Assembly: GCA_015067255.1 (NCBI GenBank)
Contig: SVMS01000011.1
Coordinates: 1-47,972 of the forward strand
Direction of reading: 5' to 3'
DNA from: Oscillospiraceae bacterium
GTDB lineage: Bacteria; Bacillota; Clostridia; Oscillospirales; SIG519
DNA length: 47,972 nt
The translations under genes and the position numbers were made by a program. Position 1 is the stretch's first letter; every line of letters begins with the position of its first letter. The notes beneath the pieces are model-generated. The model saw only the letters and a program-made list of their open reading frames with translations. It ran no database searches and was not told the DNA's origin. This document shows positions 36,901 to 45,068 of this stretch, in pieces.

Positions 36901-39900
36901 CTTGAAATCCTGGAGCGGAACAATGTTTGAATATATGATGCCTAACTTGTTTTTGCCTTGTTATAGTGGCAGTCTTATATGGGAAGCAACTCATTTTGCT
37001 ATAAATGAACAAAAAAAATATCATAGACCCTACGGAATTTCCGAAAGCGGATTTTATGCTTTTGATAATGAGCTTTCCTATCAGTACAGAGCCTTTGGAG
37101 TGCCTAAGCTCGCTCTTGATAAATACAGACAGGGTGAAAGGGTTATATCACCTTATTCAACCTTTTTGACTGTTGCTATACAGCCCTTCAGCGCCCTTCA
37201 TAATCTTGAAAGATTAAAAAAATTAGGTGTATATGGAAAATACGGATTTTTTGAAGCAGTAGACTTTACAAAAAATCGTGCTAACGGTCAATTCGCTATA
37301 GTAAAAAGCTATATGGCACATCACTTGGGAATGAGTATATGCGCAATATGTAATGCACTTTGCGACGATGCACTTGTAAAAATATTTATGAGTGATTTGC
37401 AGATGAATAGCTTTGAAGAATTGTTATGCGAAAAGGTACCTGCTCGTATAAGCTTATATAATGAAAAACAAGATTTCCGTATTCCTGATATGAAGCTGCT
37501 TCCTGTTTCAGTTGTAAGCCGTGAAATTTCAATGAATAATCAGAGAGCTTCTGTAATTTCAAACGGTTCAATGAATGCTGTTGTTTCTGATAATGGATGT
37601 TGTATTATTAAGTATGGCGGAGTCGGAGTATTAAAATATCGCAGAGATAATTTTAAAATGCCTCAAGGTGTTTTTGCTTTTATAATTGATAAAAATAAAA
37701 AATACAGTGTAACCTCAGCACCGTTTTTCGATACAAATCAAAACTATAAGGCGACTCTTTCTGAAAGCAGAGCAGTTTATTATTTGAATACTCAGAATTT
37801 TGATGCGACAATGGTATCTACATTGCATAAATCACAGCCTGCGGCAATTTTTGAGCTTAGTGTTGAAATGAAGAAAAATCAAGATATAAGCTTTGCTTTT
37901 TATTTAGAGCCTATTTTAACAGCCTTTGAAAGCGAACTTTCCCATCCTGCTTTTTCTGCACTGTTTACTTGCTGTCAATATGATGAGAGAGATTTTGTGA
38001 TTTTTACACGCCGTACAAGAACTCCTGAAGATAAGGAAATATGGCTTGCCGCAGGAGTGCTTAGCAGTGATAGTGAGTTAAAATATGAAACAATGAGAGA
38101 AAATATTTTGCCCAGAATGGAAGGTCTTTCAGATATTGATTTGAGAGAAAACAGCTTTAAAGGAGTGGCACCATCTCCTGTAAATCCTTGCCTTTGTATT
38201 TTAGGAAAAATGAAGCCACAAAAGAATAAGGCTTCTGCTGTTTTGCTTTTATGCTGCGGCAAAACTAAAGAGCAGGCACAGGAGATGTTTTTAAATCTGA
38301 AAAATGAAAAAACTTCTTTGATGAGTCAAGCCTTACCGCCCTTTTCAACACTTTCTCAAAGAAAACAGGAAACAGCTCTTAAAATTTTACCAAAGCTTTA
38401 TTATAATACTAATCCAATAATACAACCGCCCGAAAGAAGCTATGGCTTAGATACCCTGTGGCAATACGGAATTTCCGGAGATATTCCTATAATTTGCACA
38501 TCTATAAATAAACAAGAGGATTTAAAAGCATTAAGAACACCTATTGATATATATGTATATTTCCGTAAAAAAGGAGTTAACTGTGACCTTGTAATTTTTT
38601 ATGACGAAAAACAAGGCTATGACAGACCGCTTTATAATGGAATAAATGCACAGATAAATCAAATTCGTATAAGCGGATACCGTTCAAAAGGTGATATATA
38701 TACGGTAAATCTCCCTGTTCAAGAGAGAAGATTTTTACTTCGTATGAGCGTATTTAGCTTTGAAGAAAAAGACGAAAGCTTTTCTCAAAACAAATTTTTA
38801 CCTTTTAGGCTTTCATACGGCGAAAGTGAGCCTAACAGGGAAGCTTTATTTAATCAAACTCAAATAGGAGGTTTTTCGCAAAAGGAATATAAAATAACGA
38901 ATAAAAGACATTGGAGCTTCAGACCTCCTTACTGCGCAATAATTGCAAATAAAAATTTCGGCACTTTGGTTTCAGATAGCTCATTGGGCTTTACCTTTGC
39001 ATTAAATGCAAGAGAAAATAAGCTGACTCCGTGGTCAAATGATACTGTATATGATAACAGCGGAGAAAGACTTTTTTTACGTTGTCATGGAAAAATATAT
39101 GATATATGCCGTGAAGGTCATACTGTTATAAGGCCTGATAAAGCAATTTTCGAGGCAAAGCTTGATTTTGCAGAGATAAAGGTTACTGTAACAGTAGACG
39201 GTATAAAGCCGTGCAAATATGTAGACGTAGAAATAAAAAACAATTCTCAACGTATGGAAAATATTGAGCTTTGTTTTTATTGTGAGCCTATTTTAAGTTC
39301 ACAAACCCGACACGGTGCAATAGCAACAGAAAATATAAACGGAGTATGGAGCGCAAGAAATATTGTTAATAACGGATATGGCGGAATAATGTTTTTGTAC
39401 TGTAAAGACAGCACCTACGGAACAGACAACAGAAGAAAATTTTTACAGGGTATATGGAACGCATTGACTAAAAAGCCTTGTGAAAATTGTCTTGCTGTAG
39501 GAGTGGAAAAGCAGCTTAACAGTGAACAAAGCTTTAAAACAAGCTTTATTCTGGGATATGCAAAATCTAAAGAGGCTATTGAAAACTGTATCAAAGAAGA
39601 GAGAATAGAAAATAAATTTGACAGAAAATTTATTATTGATACTCCCGATGAAGAATTGAATCTTTTTTATAACAATTTTTTGCAAAAACAAATTTTATAC
39701 TCCCGTCTTTTTGCTAAAACAGGCTTCTATCAATGCGGTGGTGCTTTTGGCTTCAGAGACCAGCTTCAAGATGCAATCTGCATCAGTTCAATCTATCCGG
39801 AAATTTTAAAGCTTCAGATTTTGCGTTGCTGTTCAGTACAGTTTGAAGAGGGCGACGTTATGCATTGGTGGCACGAGTACTGTGAGTCAACAAAGATTAT

Positions 39901-40981
39901 AAAAGGCGTGCGCACAAGGTGTAGCGATGATTTGCTATGGCTCCCATACGCTCTTTGTGAATATATAGAAAAAACGGGAGATAAAACAATTCTCGATAAA
40001 AAAATATTTTATCTTAAAGCAGATGAACTGAAAAAAGGAGTTAACGAAGCCTATATTACTCCCGAAAAATCACAGATTAAGGAAAATGTATACGAGCACG
40101 CAGTAAGAGCTTTTAAAAAGGGGCTTAACTATGGAGAAAACGGACTTATTCTTATAGGCAGCGGAGATTGGAATGACGGCTTTAATAATGTAGGCGCACA
40201 AGGAAAAGGCACTTCTGTATGGCTTAGTCAGTTTGTCGTTTTGGTAGCAGAGAGATTAAAAAAGCTTTGCATTGAATTAGCAGACAGCGAAACTGCTAAG
40301 CTTTGTAAAACAACTGCTCAAGCTTTAAGAAAAAACATTGAAGATGTAGCCTTTGATTCGGGCTATTATATAAGAGGCTTTTTTGATAACGGGGACCCAT
40401 TGGGAAGTCAAAACAGTGATGAATGTAAAATAGATGCTTTGCCTCAAAGCTTTGCTTCAATAATAGGACTTGAAAAAGATAGGGTTAAAAGTGCGCTTGA
40501 AAATGCCGTTAAAGAGCTTGTAGACGAGGAAAACGGAATAATTTCTCTGTTTGTTCCGCCTTTTGATAACAGCAAAAATAATCCCGGGTATATAAAAAGC
40601 TATATACCCGGAATTAGAGAAAATGCAGGACAATATACGCACGCAGCATTATGGCTTGTATTAGGACTGATTAAGGACAAACAAACCGATAAAGCCTATG
40701 AACTTTTAAAAATGATAAATCCGTTAAGTCACGCAAGAAACAGCCATACAGCTAAAAAATATCTCACAGAGCCATATGCATTATCTGCTGATATATATAC
40801 AGCTCAAGGTCTAAAGGGAAGGGGAGGCTGGAGCCATTATACAGGTTCAGCAGGCTGGTTCTTTAAAATTGTAACGGAAGAAATAATGGGAGTTACGCTG
40901 AAAAACGGAGAATATACCTTCAATCCCAAATATCCTTCGCAGTGGGATAATAAAGCAAGCATAAAAATAGAAGAAAACTAA
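33917..40981 (+). CDS. Cyclic beta-1,2-glucan synthase-like protein (GT84 + GH94)
   Basis: A 2354-residue multi-domain membrane enzyme. The N-terminal region has a membrane pair near 215-255, a GT84-like transferase (ITALDSDTNLPIQEIKTLVG near 415, MRTGFVGEVAMTDSFPS, YKRAHRWYRGDVQS) and further helices around 620-770. A glycoamylase-like block (RYISTVDSGNLACSLCLLYS near 885) follows, then a C-terminal GH94 phosphorylase domain with GSGDWNDGFN near 2082 holding the expected catalytic Asp and RGGWSHYTGSAGWFFK near the end. Such enzymes polymerise UDP-glucose, cyclise the chain and trim it. It is shorter than the roughly 2800-residue proteobacterial enzymes. GGGG precedes the ATG; the end overlaps the converging gene. 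Confidence 0.9.
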   Translation: MDKSLYVYAKQAEYIKKYQQNLTLAEKNEGDKRWLYENIYIVMQEVYFALNELRGNSGIAFDIAKECISNFEYDISLENLGAILKSDKYKNVLKYETISKILLCLRLELCYRLYRLCRGKEKCSFKDIIIAYRKLCDIEQKDVLSFWEVERVLEKDPENVYSSMTDASKDYYRKKVAELADKNNISQLEQAKKVLNEAQKNNVHLGKILFKKEKNIAGYIYLFLLTFFTVALSSVLTAFLGRWWSFFLFVIPVSEIVKKILDFSYYKFRKIRPCFVIKLKEIPDNALTAVVISCLVTSKKDIEKLITRIKKLNCTNGGKNVLFGLLVDFKDSNLKVEKGDEELKQTLKKEIEELKNDCFFCVVRNRSYNPKEKIFMGFERKRGAICELVSYIYQGKKINGDIFGNQERLRKIKYITALDSDTNLPIQEIKTLVGAMLHPSNKAEIDEKKGIVKNGYGIIVTRLSADLASSQKNLFSKIYAGFGGSETYSNPTYDLYYDIFEESIFSGKGILDVEAFYKTAIKKIPHNKILSHDLLEGFFMRTGFVGEVAMTDSFPSSVFAYYKRAHRWYRGDVQSLIFLFKKVVNSKGEKELSGISSINKFKLLDNIRRMLLIRANLQLLLWGFFSPICFAVGIISLFSGQIISLVDTVVHGGLEAIKIRYSSKTISVFKSVFLSALFDLIFLPYAALVSFHAFYVALIRMLITKKKLLVWITAAQSDKRKDTLLSYYKGMIICPVFALVFILTLKIHLIVIGVGFALAPLAAYLISKPTPEQIRKIPAEKQEKLMEYAKDIYSYFADFVNQENNFLPPDNLQEQPVYRQAKRTSPTNIGMSLIAHVSAHILGIITFESLVSKIENTIETIKKAEKYRGHLYNWYSTEDLKPLEPRYISTVDSGNLACSLCLLYSYLSKNKAKESLLNDIKNIENEMDFDFLYNKKKKLFYIGVDSEGKTGDNCYDLFMSEYRMTGYYLIAKGKVGKKHWSALNRLFIGYRGYFGLKSWSGTMFEYMMPNLFLPCYSGSLIWEATHFAINEQKKYHRPYGISESGFYAFDNELSYQYRAFGVPKLALDKYRQGERVISPYSTFLTVAIQPFSALHNLERLKKLGVYGKYGFFEAVDFTKNRANGQFAIVKSYMAHHLGMSICAICNALCDDALVKIFMSDLQMNSFEELLCEKVPARISLYNEKQDFRIPDMKLLPVSVVSREISMNNQRASVISNGSMNAVVSDNGCCIIKYGGVGVLKYRRDNFKMPQGVFAFIIDKNKKYSVTSAPFFDTNQNYKATLSESRAVYYLNTQNFDATMVSTLHKSQPAAIFELSVEMKKNQDISFAFYLEPILTAFESELSHPAFSALFTCCQYDERDFVIFTRRTRTPEDKEIWLAAGVLSSDSELKYETMRENILPRMEGLSDIDLRENSFKGVAPSPVNPCLCILGKMKPQKNKASAVLLLCCGKTKEQAQEMFLNLKNEKTSLMSQALPPFSTLSQRKQETALKILPKLYYNTNPIIQPPERSYGLDTLWQYGISGDIPIICTSINKQEDLKALRTPIDIYVYFRKKGVNCDLVIFYDEKQGYDRPLYNGINAQINQIRISGYRSKGDIYTVNLPVQERRFLLRMSVFSFEEKDESFSQNKFLPFRLSYGESEPNREALFNQTQIGGFSQKEYKITNKRHWSFRPPYCAIIANKNFGTLVSDSSLGFTFALNARENKLTPWSNDTVYDNSGERLFLRCHGKIYDICREGHTVIRPDKAIFEAKLDFAEIKVTVTVDGIKPCKYVDVEIKNNSQRMENIELCFYCEPILSSQTRHGAIATENINGVWSARNIVNNGYGGIMFLYCKDSTYGTDNRRKFLQGIWNALTKKPCENCLAVGVEKQLNSEQSFKTSFILGYAKSKEAIENCIKEERIENKFDRKFIIDTPDEELNLFYNNFLQKQILYSRLFAKTGFYQCGGAFGFRDQLQDAICISSIYPEILKLQILRCCSVQFEEGDVMHWWHEYCESTKIIKGVRTRCSDDLLWLPYALCEYIEKTGDKTILDKKIFYLKADELKKGVNEAYITPEKSQIKENVYEHAVRAFKKGLNYGENGLILIGSGDWNDGFNNVGAQGKGTSVWLSQFVVLVAERLKKLCIELADSETAKLCKTTAQALRKNIEDVAFDSGYYIRGFFDNGDPLGSQNSDECKIDALPQSFASIIGLEKDRVKSALENAVKELVDEENGIISLFVPPFDNSKNNPGYIKSYIPGIRENAGQYTHAALWLVLGLIKDKQTDKAYELLKMINPLSHARNSHTAKKYLTEPYALSADIYTAQGLKGRGGWSHYTGSAGWFFKIVTEEIMGVTLKNGEYTFNPKYPSQWDNKASIKIEEN
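40584..40611. repeat. Intragenic perfect inverted repeat in the glucan synthase gene
   Basis: CCGGGTATATA (40584-40594) pairs with TATATACCCGG (40601-40611), 11-bp perfect arms and a 6-nt loop. It lies inside codons for NPGYIKSYIPG. No T-run follows. It may be a coincidental consequence of the repeated PG-Y-I / YIPG codons. Confidence 0.6.
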
Positions 40982-41967
40982 ATTTTTTCGCAATATTCTC
41001 TGAGTAGCTTAACGTATATTCTATAGTTTTCTACTGAAACATCGGGCGGAGTCTGATGGTCAACAGAAGGAATATATCCGCCTGATTTTATAGCGGGAAG
41101 AAGACGTTCAAATTCTTTTCTCATAGCCTCTTCGCCGTTTTTCATAATAGTTTTGTCAAAGCCACCCATCATCAGCCAATCGGGGTGGTTTTGACGTATT
41201 CTGTTAACATCAACGCCCGCCTGACGCTCTAAAGGTAAAACACCCTCGATACCAACCTCTTTAAACCAGGGAATAAGAGGTTCAACATCACCGTCGGTAT
41301 CTATAAATACTTTGGTGCCTTTAGCCTTTATAAGAGGAACAATCTCTTTGTAAAAAGGTGCCATAAATTCGTCAAAAAGGTCTTTTGAAATCATAGGTCC
41401 GTGATTATATGACATATCCTCAGCAAAGGTCATAAATTCGGGAGTCAATACCTCGTAAATAGCTTCTATAACCTTTTTATGAAATTCAATTAAATCTGTA
41501 TTTATTCTTTTCATAAGCTCAGGATAGTCATAAAAAGAATAAAGGTGATTTTCTATTCCGAAAAGAGTACGGGGAAACCAGAAAAAGCCTTCCAAAGTAA
41601 ACCAAACAGCAATTTTACCTTCATCGTGTTGTTGCTTAATCTGAAGAAGAGAAGCTTTTATATTTTCAAAAGTGTTTTCCGGATAAAGATGAGAAAGTAA
41701 ATTTTCATAATCTTTTTCATCTTCCATTATAGGAGCGCCTTCATATGCAGGAGCAGGGGTAGTTTCATCACGGGAAGGGACCCATAGCTGATACTGTGTA
41801 TCAAGTCCGAAAAAATCAAAGAGTTCAAATTTATCAGAAGGAACCGAACTGTTTTCTTCTTGCCATTTTGCAACAGTTTTGTCCCACCAGGTAGCCCATT
41901 CTACAGCAGGTACCTTATCAACCTTTTTCATATTTAAAATAGCTTGCATACGTTCTCTGACAGTCAT
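40978..41967 (-). CDS. Uroporphyrinogen-decarboxylase-superfamily protein (first)
   Basis: 329 residues, TIM-barrel UroD superfamily: MTVRERMQAILNMKKVDKVP start, LFDEFMAPFYKEIVPLIKAKG, FIDTDGDVEPLIPWFKEVG and GGFDKTIMKNG. It lacks the N-terminal Arg motif (RQAGR-type) that true HemE needs, and lacks the HxC zinc motif of MtaA-type methyltransferases, so neither heme synthesis nor corrinoid methyl transfer can be assigned. GGAGGT precedes the ATG. Its stop overlaps the stop of the glucan synthase gene tail to tail. Confidence 0.85.
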   Translation of the reverse strand: MTVRERMQAILNMKKVDKVPAVEWATWWDKTVAKWQEENSSVPSDKFELFDFFGLDTQYQLWVPSRDETTPAPAYEGAPIMEDEKDYENLLSHLYPENTFENIKASLLQIKQQHDEGKIAVWFTLEGFFWFPRTLFGIENHLYSFYDYPELMKRINTDLIEFHKKVIEAIYEVLTPEFMTFAEDMSYNHGPMISKDLFDEFMAPFYKEIVPLIKAKGTKVFIDTDGDVEPLIPWFKEVGIEGVLPLERQAGVDVNRIRQNHPDWLMMGGFDKTIMKNGEEAMRKEFERLLPAIKSGGYIPSVDHQTPPDVSVENYRIYVKLLREYCEKI

Positions 41968-41997
41968 ATAAAGACCTCCAAAAAAATCTTTTTTAAA

Positions 41998-42026
41998 ATA
42001 TTACAATATAATTAAATTAAAGTCAA
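41998..42026 (-). promoter_or_regulatory. Promoter of the first UroD-family gene
   Basis: On the minus strand TTGACT (plus 42021-42026), 17-nt spacer, TAATAT (41998-42003), about 31 nt ahead of the ATG. It is divergent from the Fur-family promoter at 42095. The roughly 70 bases between the two promoters are AT-rich with no other feature I can name. Confidence 0.5.
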
Positions 42027-42094
42027 TGGTTTTATTTTGATTTTTGGTAATATTTTATGATGTTTTTTTATTATTAGAAAATATTACGTTTTTG

Positions 42095-42123
42095 TTGACA
42101 ATTTACTATATATATGATAAACT
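42095..42123 (+). promoter_or_regulatory. Promoter of the Fur-family regulator / metal importer operon
   Basis: Perfect TTGACA (42095-42100), 17-nt spacer, TAAACT (42118-42123) with TG at 42115-42116 (extended -10). The start is predicted near 42130, inside the palindrome at 42119-42153, so repressor binding would block this promoter. Confidence 0.7.
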
Positions 42124-42153
42124 CAAATTGATAATGATTATCAATTTGAGTTT
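42119..42153. promoter_or_regulatory. Fur-box palindrome overlapping -10 and +1
   Basis: A perfect inverted repeat with 17-bp arms around one central G (42136). The core TGATAATGATTATCA (42129-42143) equals the Bacillus-type 7-1-7 Fur consensus. Firmicute Zur and PerR consensus differ at the outer bases (TCGTAAT and TTATAAT respectively). It covers the -10 box and start point of the downstream regulator gene, so autoregulation by a Fur-family protein is strongly suggested. The TTTTTT after it is not a terminator signal, because most of the left arm lies upstream of the transcription start. Confidence 0.85.
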
Positions 42154-42175
42154 TTTGCAGGGGTTGATTTTTAGT

Positions 42176-42562
42176 ATGAAAATGTATAATACAAAACAGA
42201 AAAGTTTAATTATTGATTTTTTTAAAAACAGTCCTGATAAATGCTTTAGTGCAAAGCAAATAATACAGTCAAATGAGCTTGAAATGGGGCAGGCGACTGT
42301 TTATAGAATGTTGTCAAAGCTTTCGGAAGAAGGAGTTTTGAAAAAATTTATTTCCGAATATGACGGCTGTGCAAATTACCGACTTAATAATTGTAATAAC
42401 TGTGATTCTCATTTTCATTTAAAATGTTTAAAATGCGGAGAGATTATCCATACCGATTGCGATATAATGGGAAAAGTGGGTACCCATCTTGCTAAAGACC
42501 ATAATTTTGTTATGGATAATTCAAAAACTATAATATATGGCGTTTGTAAGGATTGTAAATAA
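42176..42562 (+). CDS. Fur-family metal-responsive repressor (Fur or Zur)
   Basis: 128 residues: N-terminal winged helix (CFSAKQIIQSN, MGQATVYRMLSKLSEEGVL) and C-terminal dimer/metal domain with HFHLKCLKCGEIIH. Two CxxC pairs (Cys84/87 and Cys124/127) form the structural zinc site of Fur-type proteins. The start ATG 42176 has AGGGG 12 nt upstream; a second ATG lies two codons on. Its own promoter carries a Fur-consensus box. Co-transcription with a ZnuABC-like importer argues for zinc sensing, the box sequence for iron; I leave it unresolved. Its stop overlaps the znuA ATG by one base. Confidence 0.9.
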   Translation: MKMYNTKQKSLIIDFFKNSPDKCFSAKQIIQSNELEMGQATVYRMLSKLSEEGVLKKFISEYDGCANYRLNNCNNCDSHFHLKCLKCGEIIHTDCDIMGKVGTHLAKDHNFVMDNSKTIIYGVCKDCK

Positions 42563-43491
42563 TGAAAAGATACTTAAGTTTTTTAATAGCTGTAATGTTG
42601 GTTTTAATATCATTTGCAAGCTGCAAAGGGCTTGAAGAAAATAAATCGGATAATAAAATCAATATTATTTCAACAAATTTTCCGTCTTATGATTTTGCGA
42701 GAGAAATATGTAAAGATAAAGCAAATATAACAATGCTTGTACCTCCGGGAACGGAAAGCCATTCCTACGAGCCGACCCCGAAGGATATTATAGCATTACA
42801 AAATTGTGATTTGTTTATCTATACGGGCGGAGTATCAGATTCCTGGATTGAAAAAATATTAAATTCATTGGAGAAACCTATAAATACTCTTAAAATGATG
42901 GATTGTACAGAAATACTAAAGGAAGAATTGAAAGAAGGTATGCAACATCATACAGAGCATAGCGGAGAAGAGTATGACGAACACGTGTGGACCTATCCCA
43001 AAAATGCAATTAAAATAACAGAAGGAATTTATAAAAAAGTAATTGAAATAGATTCGCAAAACAAAGAGCATTATGAGCAGAATAAAGAAAAATATATAAA
43101 TGAAATTAAAAATCTTGACAATGCTTTTGAAATGTTGTTTAATAATAAAAAAGTAACTTTGATTTTTGCCGATAGGTTTCCTTTTCGCTACTTTGTTGAA
43201 GGATACGGACTTGATTATTACGGAGCATTTCCCGGCTGCAGCAGTGAAACAGAGCCCAATGCCTCTACCGTAGCTTTTTTAATAGATAAAATCAAAGCAG
43301 AAAAAATATCAACAATTTTTTATATAGAGCTTTCAAATAAAAAAATGTGTCAAAGTATAGCTTCTCAAACAGGCGCAAATATTGCTTTGCTTCATTCTTG
43401 CCATAATATTTCCAAAGAAGAAAAAGAAAGAGGAGAAACTTATCTCTCTCTTATGTATAAAAATTATGAAACGTTAAAAAATGCTTTTTAA
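42562..43491 (+). CDS. znuA: Metal ABC importer binding lipoprotein, ZnuA/AdcA-like
   Basis: 309 residues, cluster A-I metal-binding protein. The signal peptide ends at lipobox ISFASC with Cys21. Metal-site elements: His67 (GTESHSYEP), the His/Glu-rich loop MQHHTEHSGEEYDEH (127-141) and His141 in DEHVWTYP. Where ZnuA usually has a third His (SHDAFGYF-type block) this protein has FADRFPFRYF, with Asp204. The FPGCSSETEPNAST block follows. The His-rich loop favours zinc; the altered third ligand leaves room for manganese or another metal. Confidence 0.88.
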   Translation: MKRYLSFLIAVMLVLISFASCKGLEENKSDNKINIISTNFPSYDFAREICKDKANITMLVPPGTESHSYEPTPKDIIALQNCDLFIYTGGVSDSWIEKILNSLEKPINTLKMMDCTEILKEELKEGMQHHTEHSGEEYDEHVWTYPKNAIKITEGIYKKVIEIDSQNKEHYEQNKEKYINEIKNLDNAFEMLFNNKKVTLIFADRFPFRYFVEGYGLDYYGAFPGCSSETEPNASTVAFLIDKIKAEKISTIFYIELSNKKMCQSIASQTGANIALLHSCHNISKEEKERGETYLSLMYKNYETLKNAF

Positions 43492-43514
43492 AAGCTATTT
43501 GAAAGGGATTTAAT

Positions 43515-44213
43515 ATGTCACTTTTAAGCTGTGAAAACATAAGCTTAGGATATGACGGAAATATAATTTTGTCTGACCTTAGCCTTGAAGTAAACGAAGG
43601 CGATTATATTTATATTGTCGGTGAAAACGGAAGCGGAAAGAGTACGTTTATTAAAGCGTTGCTTTCCTTAAAAAATGTTTCAAAGGGTAAAATAAAGTTT
43701 TCAGACGGACTTAAAAAATATGAGATAGGCTATTTGCCACAGCAAAGTGATTTTCAAAAGGATTTTCCTGCTAACGTATATGAAATTGTGCTTTCGGGTT
43801 GTCTTAATTCGAGAGGGCTGCGTCCGTTTTATTCTAAAAAAGAAAAAAATACAGCCTTGGAAAATATGAAAAAAATGGGTATTGAAAATCTTTTGAAAAA
43901 ATCCTATTCTGAGCTTTCAGGAGGTCAACAACAGAGAGTGCTTTTTGCAAGAGCTCTTTGTGCAACCAAAAAGCTTTTGCTTTTAGACGAGCCATATACG
44001 GGCTTAGACCCTGTTGCAACCCTTGAAATGTATAATTTGATTGAAAAAATCAATAAAGACGGTATAAGTGTAATTATGGTATCTCACGATATAAAAACTG
44101 CGGTAAAATACGCAAGTCATATTTTGCATCTTGGAAATAAAGAAATTTTCTTTGGAAAAACTGAGGATTATTTAAAGAGTAAATTTTCAAAAGAATTTAT
44201 GGGAGGAGAATAA
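43515..44213 (+). CDS. znuC: Metal ABC importer ATPase, ZnuC-like
   Basis: 232-residue ATPase: Walker A GENGSGKST (36-44), Q-loop IGYLPQQSDF, signature LSGGQQQRVLFARAL, Walker B LLLLDEPYTGLDP and switch His in VMVSHD. AAAGGG precedes the ATG. It sits 23 nt after the binding protein and 1 nt before the permease, a tight transporter cassette. Confidence 0.93.
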   Translation: MSLLSCENISLGYDGNIILSDLSLEVNEGDYIYIVGENGSGKSTFIKALLSLKNVSKGKIKFSDGLKKYEIGYLPQQSDFQKDFPANVYEIVLSGCLNSRGLRPFYSKKEKNTALENMKKMGIENLLKKSYSELSGGQQQRVLFARALCATKKLLLLDEPYTGLDPVATLEMYNLIEKINKDGISVIMVSHDIKTAVKYASHILHLGNKEIFFGKTEDYLKSKFSKEFMGGE

Positions 44214-44214
44214 A

Positions 44215-45042
44215 ATGCTTGATGAGCTTATTAAAATCTTTTCTTCCTATGAGTTTATGCAGCGTGCTGTTATTGTGGGTGGTCTTGTAGCACTTTGCGC
44301 CGCATTACTTGGTGTAAGCCTTGTTTTGAAAAGATATTCTATGATAGGGGACGGCCTTTCTCACGTAGGCTTTGGAACTATGGCAATAGCAACTGCTTTG
44401 AATTTTGCCGAGCTTGAATTTTCTATACCTATTGTAGTTATTTCTGCATTTTTATTACTTAGAATAAGCGAAAACAGTAAAATAAAAGGTGATGCGCTTA
44501 TCGCTATGATATCTACGGGAGCCTTGGCTATAGGCGTTATGGTTGTTTCTCTTACAAAGGGAATGAACGTAGATATTCAAAATTTTATGTTTGGAAGCAT
44601 ACTTACCATTGAGAAAAAAGACCTTTGGCTGTCTGTTGTTTTATGTATTGCGGTTCTTGTTTTATATATTTTTTCCTATTCGAAAATTTTCTCAGTAACC
44701 TTCGATGAAAGCTTTGCTAAGGCTACGGGAGTAAATACCGGAGCATATAATATGCTTTTGGCAATACTGACATCAATAACAATAGTATTGGGAATGAGGC
44801 TTATGGGTGCTTTGCTAATTTCTGCACTTATAATCTTTCCGCCTCTTTCTTCAATGCGGATTTTTAAGAGCTTTAAAAGAGTTGTTATTTTTTCAGCTAT
44901 TGTTGCCGTTATATCTTTTGTTTTAGGTATAATTATTTCCTATTTTTATTCAGTGCCCGCAGGCGCAAGTATAGTATGTGTAAATATAGCTATGTTTATA
45001 TTATGTATGTCTATAGGAAATATAAAAAAATTTATAAATTAA
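44215..45042 (+). CDS. znuB: Metal ABC importer permease, ZnuB-like
   Basis: 275 residues, about 8-9 transmembrane helices of the ABC-3 family. Landmarks are MIGDGLSHVGFGTMAIA, NFMFGSILTIEKKDLW, GMRLMGALLISALIIFPPLSSMRI and the C-terminal YFYSVPAGASIVCVN. It starts one base after the ATPase stop. A second UroD-family gene follows after 26 nt, probably on the same transcript. Confidence 0.93.
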   Translation: MLDELIKIFSSYEFMQRAVIVGGLVALCAALLGVSLVLKRYSMIGDGLSHVGFGTMAIATALNFAELEFSIPIVVISAFLLLRISENSKIKGDALIAMISTGALAIGVMVVSLTKGMNVDIQNFMFGSILTIEKKDLWLSVVLCIAVLVLYIFSYSKIFSVTFDESFAKATGVNTGAYNMLLAILTSITIVLGMRLMGALLISALIIFPPLSSMRIFKSFKRVVIFSAIVAVISFVLGIIISYFYSVPAGASIVCVNIAMFILCMSIGNIKKFIN

Positions 45043-45068
45043 TTTAAAAGCAGGGAAGTGATAAGATT

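Noticed and set aside
42119-42158. Palindrome plus T6 read as an intrinsic terminator or attenuator
   Set aside because: The predicted transcription start (about 42130) is inside the left arm, so the RNA cannot form the full stem; the core matches the Fur box, so operator is the better reading.
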